A program made the translations under genes and the position numbers. From Gemmatimonadota bacterium (GTDB lineage: Bacteria; Gemmatimonadota; Gemmatimonadetes; Longimicrobiales; Gaopeijiaceae), in NCBI GenBank assembly GCA_029262115.1, contig JAJCZZ010000032.1, positions 1 through 53,073 of the forward strand: a stretch of DNA of 53,073 bases, read 5' to 3'. The notes under the pieces are model-generated. The model saw only the letters and a program-made list of their open reading frames with translations. It had not been told where the DNA came from and made no database searches. Positions 25,640-33,661 of the stretch are shown one piece after another (position 1 is the stretch's first letter; each line of letters opens with the position of its first letter).

Positions 25640-25669
25640 TTGATCCTCGACCGGCCTTCGGGGTAGCTT
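25640..25669 (+). promoter_or_regulatory. Possible sigma-70 promoter of the glycyl-tRNA synthetase operon
   Basis: TTGATC and TAGCTT are separated by 18 bp, and the start codon is 50 bp downstream. The boxes are degenerate, so this is tentative. Confidence 0.35.
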
Positions 25670-25718
25670 GTCTGGCTCCGAAATCCCCAGCCGCCATCTC
25701 CCAGAACAAGACGTTTTC

Positions 25719-27038
25719 ATGGCCGACGCCGATGTGATGGACAAGCTCGTTTCCCTGTGCAAGCGACGGGGGTACGTCTTCCAGTCGTCCGAGATCTACG
25801 GGGGGACCGGGTCGGTATGGGATTACGGCCCCCTGGGCGTCGAACTCAAACGGAACGTGAAGGAGTTGTGGTGGAGCGCCATGGTCCACCAGCGGGACGA
25901 CATCGAGGGGCTCGACTCGGCCATCCTCATGCACCCGCGCGTTTGGGAGGCATCCGGGCACGTCGACGGCTTTTCCGATCCTCTGGTCGAGTGTTCCAAC
26001 TGTCACCGCCGCTACCGGGCAGACCTTCCCGAAGTGGAGTCGGGCCAGTGCCCCTCCTGCGGCACGCGCGAAGCCTTCGGTGAGGCACGCTCGTTCAACC
26101 TCATGTTCAAGACCTTCATGGGTCCCGTGGAGGACGCCGCCGCCACGACGTATCTCCGGCCGGAAACGGCGCAGGGTTCGTACGTGAACTTCCTGAACAT
26201 CCAGGGGGCGGCACGCCAGAGGGTCCCGTTCGGGATCGCGCAGATCGGCAAGGCGTTCCGAAACGAGATCACCCCGGGCAACTTCATCTTCCGGACGCGT
26301 GAATTCGAGCAGATGGAGATGCAGTTCTTCGTGCGGCCGGGCACGGACGAGGAATGGTTCGAGACCTGGAAAGAGGTTCGGATGGCCTGGCATGTTTCGT
26401 TGGGGATCCGTCCGGAGAAGCTGCGCTTCCACGAGCACGGGCCGGACGAACTCGCGCATTACGCGAAGGCCGCCGTGGACATCGAGTACGAGTATCCGTT
26501 CGGGTGGAAGGAGTTCGAGGGCATCCACAACCGAACGGACTTCGACCTCGGCCGGCATCAGGAATACTCTGGCAAGCGCCTCGAGTACATCGAGCCCGGC
26601 TCGAACGACCGGTTCCTCCCCTTCGTCGTGGAGACGGCGGTGGGGGTCGATCGGACCATGCTCGTCGCGCTCGCCGACGCGTATCGCGAAGAGGAGGTCG
26701 CGGGAGATGCACGGGTCGTGCTGGCCCTCCAACCGCGACTGGCTCCGCTCAAGGCGGCCATCTTCCCGCTGGTGAAGAAGGACGGGATGCCCGAACTCGG
26801 GCGAAAGATCCACGAAGATCTTCGAAAGGAGTCGATTCCCTCTTTTTACGACGAGGCCGGCTCGATCGGCCGGCGCTACCGCCGGCAGGATGAGACCGGC
26901 ACGCCGTGGTGCGTGACCGTGGACGGCCCGACCATGGACGACGGGACGGTGACGGTGCGCGACCGTGACACCCTCGAGCAGGTGCGGGTCTCGGCGGACG
27001 CGCTGGTCGGGTGGATTCGGGAGCGGCTCACTGCGTGA
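25719..27038 (+). CDS. glyQS: Glycine--tRNA ligase, homodimeric type
   Basis: A 439-residue class II synthetase that charges tRNA-Gly. The N-terminal motif [16 protein letters not shown] and [10 protein letters not shown] are typical of the alpha2 enzyme. A zinc-binding insert has CSNCHRRY and CPSCG (about residues 90-120). Motif 2 is [21 protein letters not shown]; motif 3 lies in [13 protein letters not shown]. The anticodon-binding domain fills the last ~100 residues ([14 protein letters not shown] onward). Length suits the short bacterial alpha2 form. The ATG at 25719 has no clear ribosome-binding site. The stop overlaps the next gene by four bases. Confidence 0.93.
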   Translation: MADADVMDKLVSLCKRRGYVFQSSEIYGGTGSVWDYGPLGVELKRNVKELWWSAMVHQRDDIEGLDSAILMHPRVWEASGHVDGFSDPLVECSNCHRRYRADLPEVESGQCPSCGTREAFGEARSFNLMFKTFMGPVEDAAATTYLRPETAQGSYVNFLNIQGAARQRVPFGIAQIGKAFRNEITPGNFIFRTREFEQMEMQFFVRPGTDEEWFETWKEVRMAWHVSLGIRPEKLRFHEHGPDELAHYAKAAVDIEYEYPFGWKEFEGIHNRTDFDLGRHQEYSGKRLEYIEPGSNDRFLPFVVETAVGVDRTMLVALADAYREEEVAGDARVVLALQPRLAPLKAAIFPLVKKDGMPELGRKIHEDLRKESIPSFYDEAGSIGRRYRRQDETGTPWCVTVDGPTMDDGTVTVRDRDTLEQVRVSADALVGWIRERLTA

Positions 27039-27796
27039 ACGTGAGACGGCCGTTTCACCGCTGGGCGTTCACGCTGATCGGCGCCTTGGGACTGGCTGCG
27101 ATCGCGCCACACCCGTCGGTTGCGCAGGTGGGTCTCTCGGCGGACGTCACCGCACTTCATGAGGTTGGGTTGTTCAATCGGATAGAGAGGGAGATCGAGC
27201 GGGCCCTGCTCGCCACGGACGACGACCGGCGCGACGCCCATCTGGAGGCCGCGGAGCAACTCGGACGCCACCTCGTCGGGGTGGACCTCGAGTCGGCCGA
27301 AGCGACGTATTGGCTGGCCGTGGCGCTCGGGATCAAGACCGACGTGGGCGGCCCCGTGGAGAAGCTGACGACGGGTAAGGAAGTGTTCTTCCTGACCGCC
27401 CGCGTTCTCGAACTCGACCCCCGCCACTCGGGTGGTCACGAAATGATGGGCCGGCTCCATTCGGCGGTGATGCGTCTTCCGTGGCTGGTGCGAAAGATGG
27501 CGCTCAAGATGGGCATGGGCGACGCGCTCGGAGAGGCGTCGTGGGAGCGGGCCGAGGACCACTTCCGTCGCTCCGCGGCACTGGACCGAACGGCGGTGGC
27601 GCCGCGTCTCGAACTCGCGAAGCTGTACCTCGATCGAGGACGCGAAGACGAAGCGGTGCCGCTCCTCGAAGAGTTGACTTCGATGCGTGGTTCGGGCGAA
27701 GTCGACCGCCGGATGCTCCGTGAGGGGAGCGACCTTCTCGCGTCTCGGCGGGAGGCTTCACGGGGCGTCGAGGGACACCAGTTCCCGCCGCAGTAG
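27035..27796 (+). CDS. Exported TPR-type protein
   Basis: A 253-residue protein starting at GTG 27035 and overlapping the synthetase stop (GTGA). Residues 1-31 form a signal peptide ([13 protein letters not shown], cut near SVAQ). The mature part is all-helical with TPR-like pairs ([56 protein letters not shown]). The arrangement and the [10 protein letters not shown] phrase resemble the RMDN-like TPR group of bacteria. TPR units bind partner proteins; the partner is unknown. Coupling with glyQS looks like a conserved accident of operon packing rather than shared function. Confidence 0.72.
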   Translation: MNVRRPFHRWAFTLIGALGLAAIAPHPSVAQVGLSADVTALHEVGLFNRIEREIERALLATDDDRRDAHLEAAEQLGRHLVGVDLESAEATYWLAVALGIKTDVGGPVEKLTTGKEVFFLTARVLELDPRHSGGHEMMGRLHSAVMRLPWLVRKMALKMGMGDALGEASWERAEDHFRRSAALDRTAVAPRLELAKLYLDRGREDEAVPLLEELTSMRGSGEVDRRMLREGSDLLASRREASRGVEGHQFPPQ

Positions 27797-27949
27797 ATGC
27801 GCCTCGCGAACGACGGTGGCTCCGGGACGCCGCACTCTCTATACTGGCCGCGCCGCATCTTCCTACGGGGGAGTGCGGCGCGCGCGAGCGTCCATCCCGG
27901 AGACCCGTGAGGGGTCGGTACGGGTCCATCCACGGTTCGGAGGTTGTCC

Positions 27950-29395
27950 GTGTCGTCCAGGTCCGAAGTGTTCAGCTCCCGATGGGGCATGCTGCTGGCC
28001 ATGCTCGGGATGGCGGTGGGCACGGGCAATATCTGGAGATTCCCCCGGATCGCGGCCACGAACGGAGGGGGATCGTTCCTGGTCGCCTGGGTGGTCTTTC
28101 TGTTCGCGTGGTCGATCCCGCTCCTGATCCTCGAGTTCGCGATGGGGAAGGGCACACGGTCGGGCACGATCGGTGCGTTCGTGCGCACGCTCGGGCCGGC
28201 CTACGCATGGATGGGCGCCTGGATCGCGTTCGTGGCTACCGCGATCATGTTCTACTACAGCGTCGTCATGGGCTGGACGATCCGATTTTTCGTGGCGACG
28301 CTGACGGGCGAAGTGCCCGGAGCGGTTCCGGGCGCGTTCTGGGACTCGTTCAACTCCACGCCGCAGGCCGTCGTGACGCACGCGGTCGCCATGGGGATGG
28401 CCCTGTTCGTCGTCTCCCGCGGGGTCAAGGGAATCGAAACGGCGGCTCGGTTCCTCATTCCCGGTCTGATCTTCCTGGTACTGGTGCTGACCCTGCGAGC
28501 CGTGACGCTCCCGGGCGCGGGCGCCGGGCTGGCGTTCCTCTTCACGCCGGACTTTGCGGCGTTGGGCAACTACGAAATCTGGATCCAGGCGCTGACCCAG
28601 AACGCCTGGGACACCGGCGCCGGGTGGGGCCTGGTCTTGACGTACGCGGTCTACATGCGTGCGCAGGAAGACACGGCACTGAACGCGTTCGTGATCGGCT
28701 TCGGCAACAACTCCATGTCGCTGCTGGCCGGCATCATGGTACTGTGCACCGTCTTCTCGGCCATGCCCGACGCCGCCAACGAGATCGTCGGTGCGGGCAA
28801 CGAAGGGCTCACGTTCATCTGGGTGCCCCAACTCTTCGCGCAGATCCCGGGGGGGCGCTTCTTCCAGGCGATCTTCTTCCTGGCGTTGGTGTTCGCCGCC
28901 TGGACGAGTCTTGTGGCCATGATCGAGCTCGCGAGCCGCGTATTGATGGACATGGGGTTGCCCCGCGGACGCGCGATCGGGATGGTGGGCGCGGCCGGAC
29001 TCCTGTTCGGCATCCCGTCCGCCCTCAGGATCGAGGTCTTCCAGAATCAGGACTGGGTCTGGGGCGTGGGTCTCATGCTCTCGGGTCTGTTTTTCGCCGG
29101 CGCCGTCCTCAAATACGGGGTCTCCCGGTGGAGGGAGCAGTTCATCAACCAGGAAGGCTCCGACATCCACATCGGTGTGTGGTGGGACTGGGCCATCCGG
29201 TTGATCGTGGTCGAGGCCGTGGTGCTCATGGGGTGGTGGCTGTGGAGCGCGCGCGGGGCGGACTTCCGGTCGACGTGGACGCTGTTCAGCGCCTACAACG
29301 TGGGCTCGGTCGTCATCCAGTGGGGCGTCATCCTCCTCATCCTCATCGCGGTCAACAAGCGACTGGCCGCGGGGGTCGAGGCTCGGCCAACGTGA
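27950..29395 (+). CDS. Sodium-dependent transporter of the NSS family
   Basis: A 481-residue inner-membrane protein with about 11-12 helices. GMAVGTGNIWRFPRIAATNGG is the NSS signature in helix 1, where the unwound region binds Na+ and substrate. NSS members in bacteria import amino acids; length and helix count fit the MetP-like group. I start at GTG 27950, where GGAGG lies six bases upstream; the TTG at 27944 would be too close. A TATACT box at 27840-27845 could be a -10 element, with no good -35. The small MetS-type subunit usually encoded next to such genes is found instead 7.3 kb downstream at 36683. Confidence 0.87.
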   Translation: MSSRSEVFSSRWGMLLAMLGMAVGTGNIWRFPRIAATNGGGSFLVAWVVFLFAWSIPLLILEFAMGKGTRSGTIGAFVRTLGPAYAWMGAWIAFVATAIMFYYSVVMGWTIRFFVATLTGEVPGAVPGAFWDSFNSTPQAVVTHAVAMGMALFVVSRGVKGIETAARFLIPGLIFLVLVLTLRAVTLPGAGAGLAFLFTPDFAALGNYEIWIQALTQNAWDTGAGWGLVLTYAVYMRAQEDTALNAFVIGFGNNSMSLLAGIMVLCTVFSAMPDAANEIVGAGNEGLTFIWVPQLFAQIPGGRFFQAIFFLALVFAAWTSLVAMIELASRVLMDMGLPRGRAIGMVGAAGLLFGIPSALRIEVFQNQDWVWGVGLMLSGLFFAGAVLKYGVSRWREQFINQEGSDIHIGVWWDWAIRLIVVEAVVLMGWWLWSARGADFRSTWTLFSAYNVGSVVIQWGVILLILIAVNKRLAAGVEARPT

Positions 29396-30588
29396 GGTGG
29401 CGGAGCGCGGCGGAGCGGATCGGCAGGCACCTCTCCGCCGTCGCGCCGTCGGATCGCTCCGCAGCGTTCGCACTCCGCGTCGCGTGTATCTTCGTGCCGT
29501 GGTTCTCGCTCGGATCCAGCGCGTTACCCGCTCAGCCGGCGCCGGGCGTCCGCGATTCGGTGGGACCGGCGGACGTTCTGCAGAGGGAGTACTTCTTCCA
29601 CCGTCCCGACATCGACTACGGGAGCGCAGCCGCATGGGGCCCGCTGGGGCTTCTGGGGAACCGTGGACTGAGCACCATGCAGTTCGAAGGTGTCGATCGC
29701 GAACTATCGTCCATTCCGTGGGGTGTCGGGTTCGAGTCGACCATGGACGCCCTTCTGCATCCGCTCGCCGCGATCGAGCGATTCGGGGGGTGGGGTCGTT
29801 TTCTCCGAACCGAGTTCGTGCCGTCGGACTGGGAGGTCTGGACATGGGCGTGGGCACCGAACTACAGCGGACACCTTCTGGCGGGCGGGATCAGCCACCG
29901 GCAACTCACGGAGTGGTTCGATCATCAGGGCGCTCCGTATCCGTGGCTGGTCGCGGGCGTCTCGTACTACGCGACCATGCTGGTGAACGAGTCCATCGAG
30001 AACCGGCGCGGGCTGCCGGGGCCCTCAGGCGCTGTGGCCGACTTGTACTTCTTCGATCCTGCAGGCATGCTGCTGTTCAGCTTCGACGGGGTCGCCCGGT
30101 TCTTCGCGCAGACCCTGCAGGCAGCGGACTGGTCTCCGCAGGTCTCGGTCACGCCTACGCTGACGGTGTTGAACCACAGCCAGGTCATCGCCTACAAGGT
30201 GCCGCTTCCTCTTGTCGATCGGGTCCGACTCCTGTTCCTCATCGGACAGGGCAGCTCGACGGGCGTCGCGGTGATGGTCGACGACGACTACAGCATAGGA
30301 GGGGCCGTCGGATTTTCCGCTCGGGAGCGCTTCATCGACCCGGTAACGGGCGCCGAGAGCATCACGCCTCAGAAGGGCGGGGGGCTGTTTCTCGACCGCA
30401 ACGGCTCCCTCCTGGCCAGCCTCGTGATCACTGGCGCCGAACGGGTCGAAGCCAACGTGTTCCCTGGCACCCTTCCGGGGTGGTTCGGCCAGCTGGGTTG
30501 GTGGGCGGGCCTCGACAGCACGGGAAGTCCGACGCTCGGGGTCTCTACCCGCCGCACCTATGGACTGGGATTCGGGCTGGGACGGTGA
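29392..30588 (+). CDS. Outer-membrane-type protein, unknown
   Basis: A 398-residue protein starting at a GTG overlapping the transporter stop (GTGA). A long basic N-terminus precedes a hydrophobic segment (ALRVACIFVPWFSLGSSALPAQ) that reads as a signal peptide. The mature part has strand-like repeats with aromatic residues and ends GLGFGLGR, which suggests an outer-membrane barrel. The middle phrase WLVAGVSYYATMLVNESIEN and FFDPAGMLLFSF are distinctive, but I cannot tie them to a named family. Coupling to the NSS transporter could mean a route for substrate across the outer membrane; that is speculation from position. Confidence 0.6.
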   Translation: MRWRSAAERIGRHLSAVAPSDRSAAFALRVACIFVPWFSLGSSALPAQPAPGVRDSVGPADVLQREYFFHRPDIDYGSAAAWGPLGLLGNRGLSTMQFEGVDRELSSIPWGVGFESTMDALLHPLAAIERFGGWGRFLRTEFVPSDWEVWTWAWAPNYSGHLLAGGISHRQLTEWFDHQGAPYPWLVAGVSYYATMLVNESIENRRGLPGPSGAVADLYFFDPAGMLLFSFDGVARFFAQTLQAADWSPQVSVTPTLTVLNHSQVIAYKVPLPLVDRVRLLFLIGQGSSTGVAVMVDDDYSIGGAVGFSARERFIDPVTGAESITPQKGGGLFLDRNGSLLASLVITGAERVEANVFPGTLPGWFGQLGWWAGLDSTGSPTLGVSTRRTYGLGFGLGR

Positions 30589-31375
30589 CGCGACCACGGG
30601 CGCGCCGAATGGACCTCTGCCACTGTGCCCAGGCGTGACCTTCAGCGAGTTCGAGGCATCCGCCGTCGCCGTCTACGCACGGATTCCCGAGGAGTACAAG
30701 GCGGGTATCGACGGGTTGGTCGTGAGCGCGGCGGCACCGACGCATCCGGACCAGGACGTGGAAGAGGTGTGGACGCTCGGCGAATGCGTGACGGAGGAAT
30801 ACGCGTCCGACTGGTCGGGACCTGACACGACCCGGTCGCAGGTCGTCCTTTATTGGGGGTCGTTTCAGAAGTTGGCCCGCTCCGACCCCGACTTCGACTG
30901 GGACGAGGAACTCTGGGAGACGCTGACGCACGAATTGCGACATCACCTCGAGTCGCTGGCGGGCGAAGACGACCTGGAAGGTGTCGACTACGCCGCCGAT
31001 CAGACCTTCCTGAGAGATCGGGGTGAGGATTTCGACCCCTGGTACTACCAGCACGGCTTGATGGTCGAGCCAGGCGTGTTCCGGGTCGAGCGCAATGTCT
31101 ACATGGAACTGGAGTGGCGCGAGAGCGACTTCTCGCGAGCGTCGGAAATCGACTTCAGCTACAGGGGAGCGGAATGGCGCATCCCCCGACCGGACCGTCT
31201 GGGGGATGTCCACTTCGTCTGGGTGAACGGTGTGGTCGAGCCCCCGGAGACGTTGGAGGTCGTCCTGGTCCGGAAGCGTACCTGGTGGGAGGACGTGCGA
31301 CGCTTGGCCGGCGTATCCCGCCCGGACGTCTTGGAATCGGAGGTGGACGCGGAACCGGGTCCCACCCAGGGGTAG
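30560..31375 (+). CDS. Zincin-like metallopeptidase (MinD/PF06262-type)
   Basis: The protein is 271 residues from the ATG at 30560, which overlaps the previous gene by 29 bp. An in-frame GTG at 30635 would begin MTFSEFEASAVAVYARIPEE, which is how family members usually start, so the true protein may be 246 residues. THELRHHLE at about residue 124 carries HExxH. The VVLYWGSFQKLA strand before it also fits the zincin_1 family. The C-terminal ~90 residues extend beyond the usual length of that family and contain VYMELEWRESD and HFVWVNGVVEPPETLEV, unassigned. No signal peptide is visible. Substrates of this family are not known. Confidence 0.7.
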   Translation: MDWDSGWDGDATTGAPNGPLPLCPGVTFSEFEASAVAVYARIPEEYKAGIDGLVVSAAAPTHPDQDVEEVWTLGECVTEEYASDWSGPDTTRSQVVLYWGSFQKLARSDPDFDWDEELWETLTHELRHHLESLAGEDDLEGVDYAADQTFLRDRGEDFDPWYYQHGLMVEPGVFRVERNVYMELEWRESDFSRASEIDFSYRGAEWRIPRPDRLGDVHFVWVNGVVEPPETLEVVLVRKRTWWEDVRRLAGVSRPDVLESEVDAEPGPTQG

Positions 31376-31383
31376 GCGGGTTC

Positions 31384-32169
31384 ATGTCCCTTCACGACGC
31401 GTACGCCCGCACGACGCCCATCGAGGTCGCGTTCCCGGACGGCGGCGCCGCTGCGGAGCTGTTCGAGTCGTTCGATCGCGAGGCCCGGACGGCGGGAACG
31501 GATCTGCGGGATCTTGCCGCCTTCATGCAGATCGCCTCGGTCGGCAACGCCCTGCGCGAGTTGCGTGCCCCGGACGTCGGGGGCGAAGCGATCCACCGGT
31601 ACGCGGTTCTCCTCCATCAGTCGACCCTCTTTCACCGCGCCGGGGGAGTGGTCCACCTGCCGACCGCGGGCGTGATCCGTTACCTGGTCGATGGTGCGCC
31701 CGACGCGGACGAGCTCGATGTGCCGGCCCCGGCTGGGTACCTACAACTCCCTCGGCACTTGTTCTGGGTGCAGGTCGAGGCGGAACGACACGAGTCGGTG
31801 GATGGCTTGTTTTGGAGCCTGGGCCAGGACGGCGCACTCGATCTTCTCCTGGCGCAGGGCCTCCTCGGAGGACGACCCGGCCTTTCGGTGGCGCCAGTGG
31901 CTCAGGCTCTCTGGTCGGAGGCGAGGCAATGGCTGGATGCCTCCGTTCGCGAAGAAGGACCCGACTTCGCGACGACACTCCCGGGAGGCGAACTCGAAGG
32001 CCTCTACTCGTTCGTCGCCGCGGGAGAGCCGCTCAAGCTGTTTGCACGGGTGTGCGCATTCCTCGGGGCCTTCCCCGACGCGGTCGAGGCCGGCGAGTAT
32101 GATCCGGCACGCATCGATCCGAAGGCCTCCCGCTACTCCTTCCAACGACTGGTTCTGGAGACCCGCTGA
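31384..32169 (+). CDS. Hypothetical protein, 261 aa
   Basis: I do not recognise a family. The protein has no signal peptide or membrane helix and should be cytoplasmic. The N-terminal third is mixed helix with LRDLAAFMQIASVGNALREL; a central hydrophobic patch reads GYLQLPRHLFWVQVEAERHESVDGLFW (shown here in two parts: GYLQLPRHLFWVQ, then VEAERHESVDGLFW). The C-terminus contains LEGLYSFVAAGEPLKLFARV. It sits between the zincin and endonuclease III genes, one base from the latter, so it is probably co-transcribed with both. Confidence 0.62.
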   Translation: MSLHDAYARTTPIEVAFPDGGAAAELFESFDREARTAGTDLRDLAAFMQIASVGNALRELRAPDVGGEAIHRYAVLLHQSTLFHRAGGVVHLPTAGVIRYLVDGAPDADELDVPAPAGYLQLPRHLFWVQVEAERHESVDGLFWSLGQDGALDLLLAQGLLGGRPGLSVAPVAQALWSEARQWLDASVREEGPDFATTLPGGELEGLYSFVAAGEPLKLFARVCAFLGAFPDAVEAGEYDPARIDPKASRYSFQRLVLETR

Positions 32170-32170
32170 C

Positions 32171-32821
32171 ATGCCCCGGGAAACGAAGAAGGCACGTACC
32201 GAACGCGCCCAAGCGATTTTCGACCTTCTGGCGGACGAATACCCGGACGCGCACTGCGAGCTGGACTTCGAGAACCCCTTCCAACTCGCGGTCGCAACCA
32301 TCCTGTCGGCTCAGACGACCGACGTGAGGGTCAACATGGTGACCCCGGGCCTGTTTCGGGACTATCCGGACGCGGAAGCGCTCGCGAACGCTCGCCAGGA
32401 GGATGTCGAGGAGCATGTCCGCTCGACCGGATTCTTTCGGAACAAGGCGCGGAACATCATCGGCTTCGCCCGCGGCTTGATGGCGGACCATGACGGGGCG
32501 GTTCCGCGCACGCTCGCGGAGCTCGCGGCACTCCCGGGCGTGGGCCGAAAAACCGCGAACGTGGTGCTCGGAAACGCCTTCGGACTCGAGGAAGGTGTGG
32601 TCGTCGATACGCATGTGAAGCGCATTGCGGGTCTCCTGCGGCTCACGCGGGAAAAGACGCCGGAGAAGGTCGAGGCGGACTTGATGAAGCTGTACCCGCC
32701 GGAGCGCTGGACTTTGTTGGCGCATCTGTTCATCTGGCACGGGCGACGTGTCTGTATCGCCCGACGGCCCCAGTGCGAGGAATGCGTGTTGGCACGCCTG
32801 TGCCCGTCTTCACAGGTCTGA
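32171..32821 (+). CDS. nth: Endonuclease III (DNA glycosylase / AP lyase)
   Basis: A 216-residue base-excision repair enzyme that removes oxidised pyrimidines and cuts at the abasic site. The helix-hairpin-helix is LPGVGRKTANVVL with catalytic Lys127; Asp146 lies in VVDTHVKR. The [4Fe-4S] ligands are C195-x6-C202-x2-C205-x5-C211, exactly the canonical spacing. The full length and all catalytic residues are intact. It begins one base after the preceding stop. Confidence 0.95.
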   Translation: MPRETKKARTERAQAIFDLLADEYPDAHCELDFENPFQLAVATILSAQTTDVRVNMVTPGLFRDYPDAEALANARQEDVEEHVRSTGFFRNKARNIIGFARGLMADHDGAVPRTLAELAALPGVGRKTANVVLGNAFGLEEGVVVDTHVKRIAGLLRLTREKTPEKVEADLMKLYPPERWTLLAHLFIWHGRRVCIARRPQCEECVLARLCPSSQV

Positions 32822-32920
32822 GGAGCGCGATCTCAGCCCGACGCTGGCGCTGCCTTTTCTCGGCGGTCTCACCGAGGTCTATTGAAGTGATCCTGATCTT
32901 TCGTTTCTCCGGAGCCGTTC

Positions 32921-33490
32921 ATGCCTGATCGCGACCACGCTGTTTCCCTCCTCGAGTCCTGGGTGGAGAACGAGGGGCTGCGAACCCACATGTATGCCGT
33001 CGAGGCCGCGGTGCGGCACTATGCGAACCTCCGCGGAGCGGACGAAGACCTCTGGGGCCTGGCGGGCCTCTTGCACGACCTCGACTGGGAGAAGTACCCG
33101 GAGAACCACCCGGTCACGGCCGTCGATCACCTCCGGAAGGCGGGGTATCCCGAGGAGGTGCTTCACGCGATCCTGGCGCACCGGGCGGACTTCACCGGTG
33201 TCGAGCCGGAGACGGAACTCGACAAGGTGCTCTACGCGTGCGATGAGCTCTCGGGTTTGGTGTACGCCTGCTGTCTCGTCCGCCCGAACGGCATCGACGA
33301 CCTGAAGCCCAAGTCGGTGGCGAAGAAGCTGAAGGACAAGACGTTCGCGGCCGGCGTGAGCCGGGACGACGTGGCCCACGGCGTCGAGTTGATCGGGCTC
33401 GAGCGGTCGGAGCACATCCAGAACGTGATCGATGCCCTCAGGAAGGTAGGGGAGCAACTCGGAATCCGGGCAGAGGACCGACAGGCGTAG
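32921..33490 (+). CDS. HD-domain protein
   Basis: A 189-residue cytoplasmic protein with an HD metal-dependent phosphohydrolase core. The first histidine is in LRTHMYAVEAAVRHYA, the HD pair in GLLHDLDWEKYPENHP, and a further histidine in ILAHRADF. Such small HD proteins often act on nucleotides, but a specific substrate is not evident. GGAG lies about eight bases before the ATG. It stands alone between nth and the M6 protease with 99 and 171 bp on either side. Confidence 0.8.
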   Translation: MPDRDHAVSLLESWVENEGLRTHMYAVEAAVRHYANLRGADEDLWGLAGLLHDLDWEKYPENHPVTAVDHLRKAGYPEEVLHAILAHRADFTGVEPETELDKVLYACDELSGLVYACCLVRPNGIDDLKPKSVAKKLKDKTFAAGVSRDDVAHGVELIGLERSEHIQNVIDALRKVGEQLGIRAEDRQA

Positions 33491-33661
33491 ACACGTTCTG
33501 GACGTCGACCCGGTATACCGTCTTGCGACCGGCGCTCGCCGGTGCGGACGTGGTCGCCGTGTGTGATCGGCGTGGGGTGGGGCGTCTCATGGACGGGACC
33601 ATTCGCCGGCGGTCCCGTGTACGTTCAGTCGCCCGCTTCCCACCCTTCAGCGAGTCGCTCC

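Noticed and set aside
33528-33543. ACCGGCGCTCGCCGGT hairpin after the HD gene
   Set aside because: The two-base loop is too small and no T run follows, so terminator function is doubtful.
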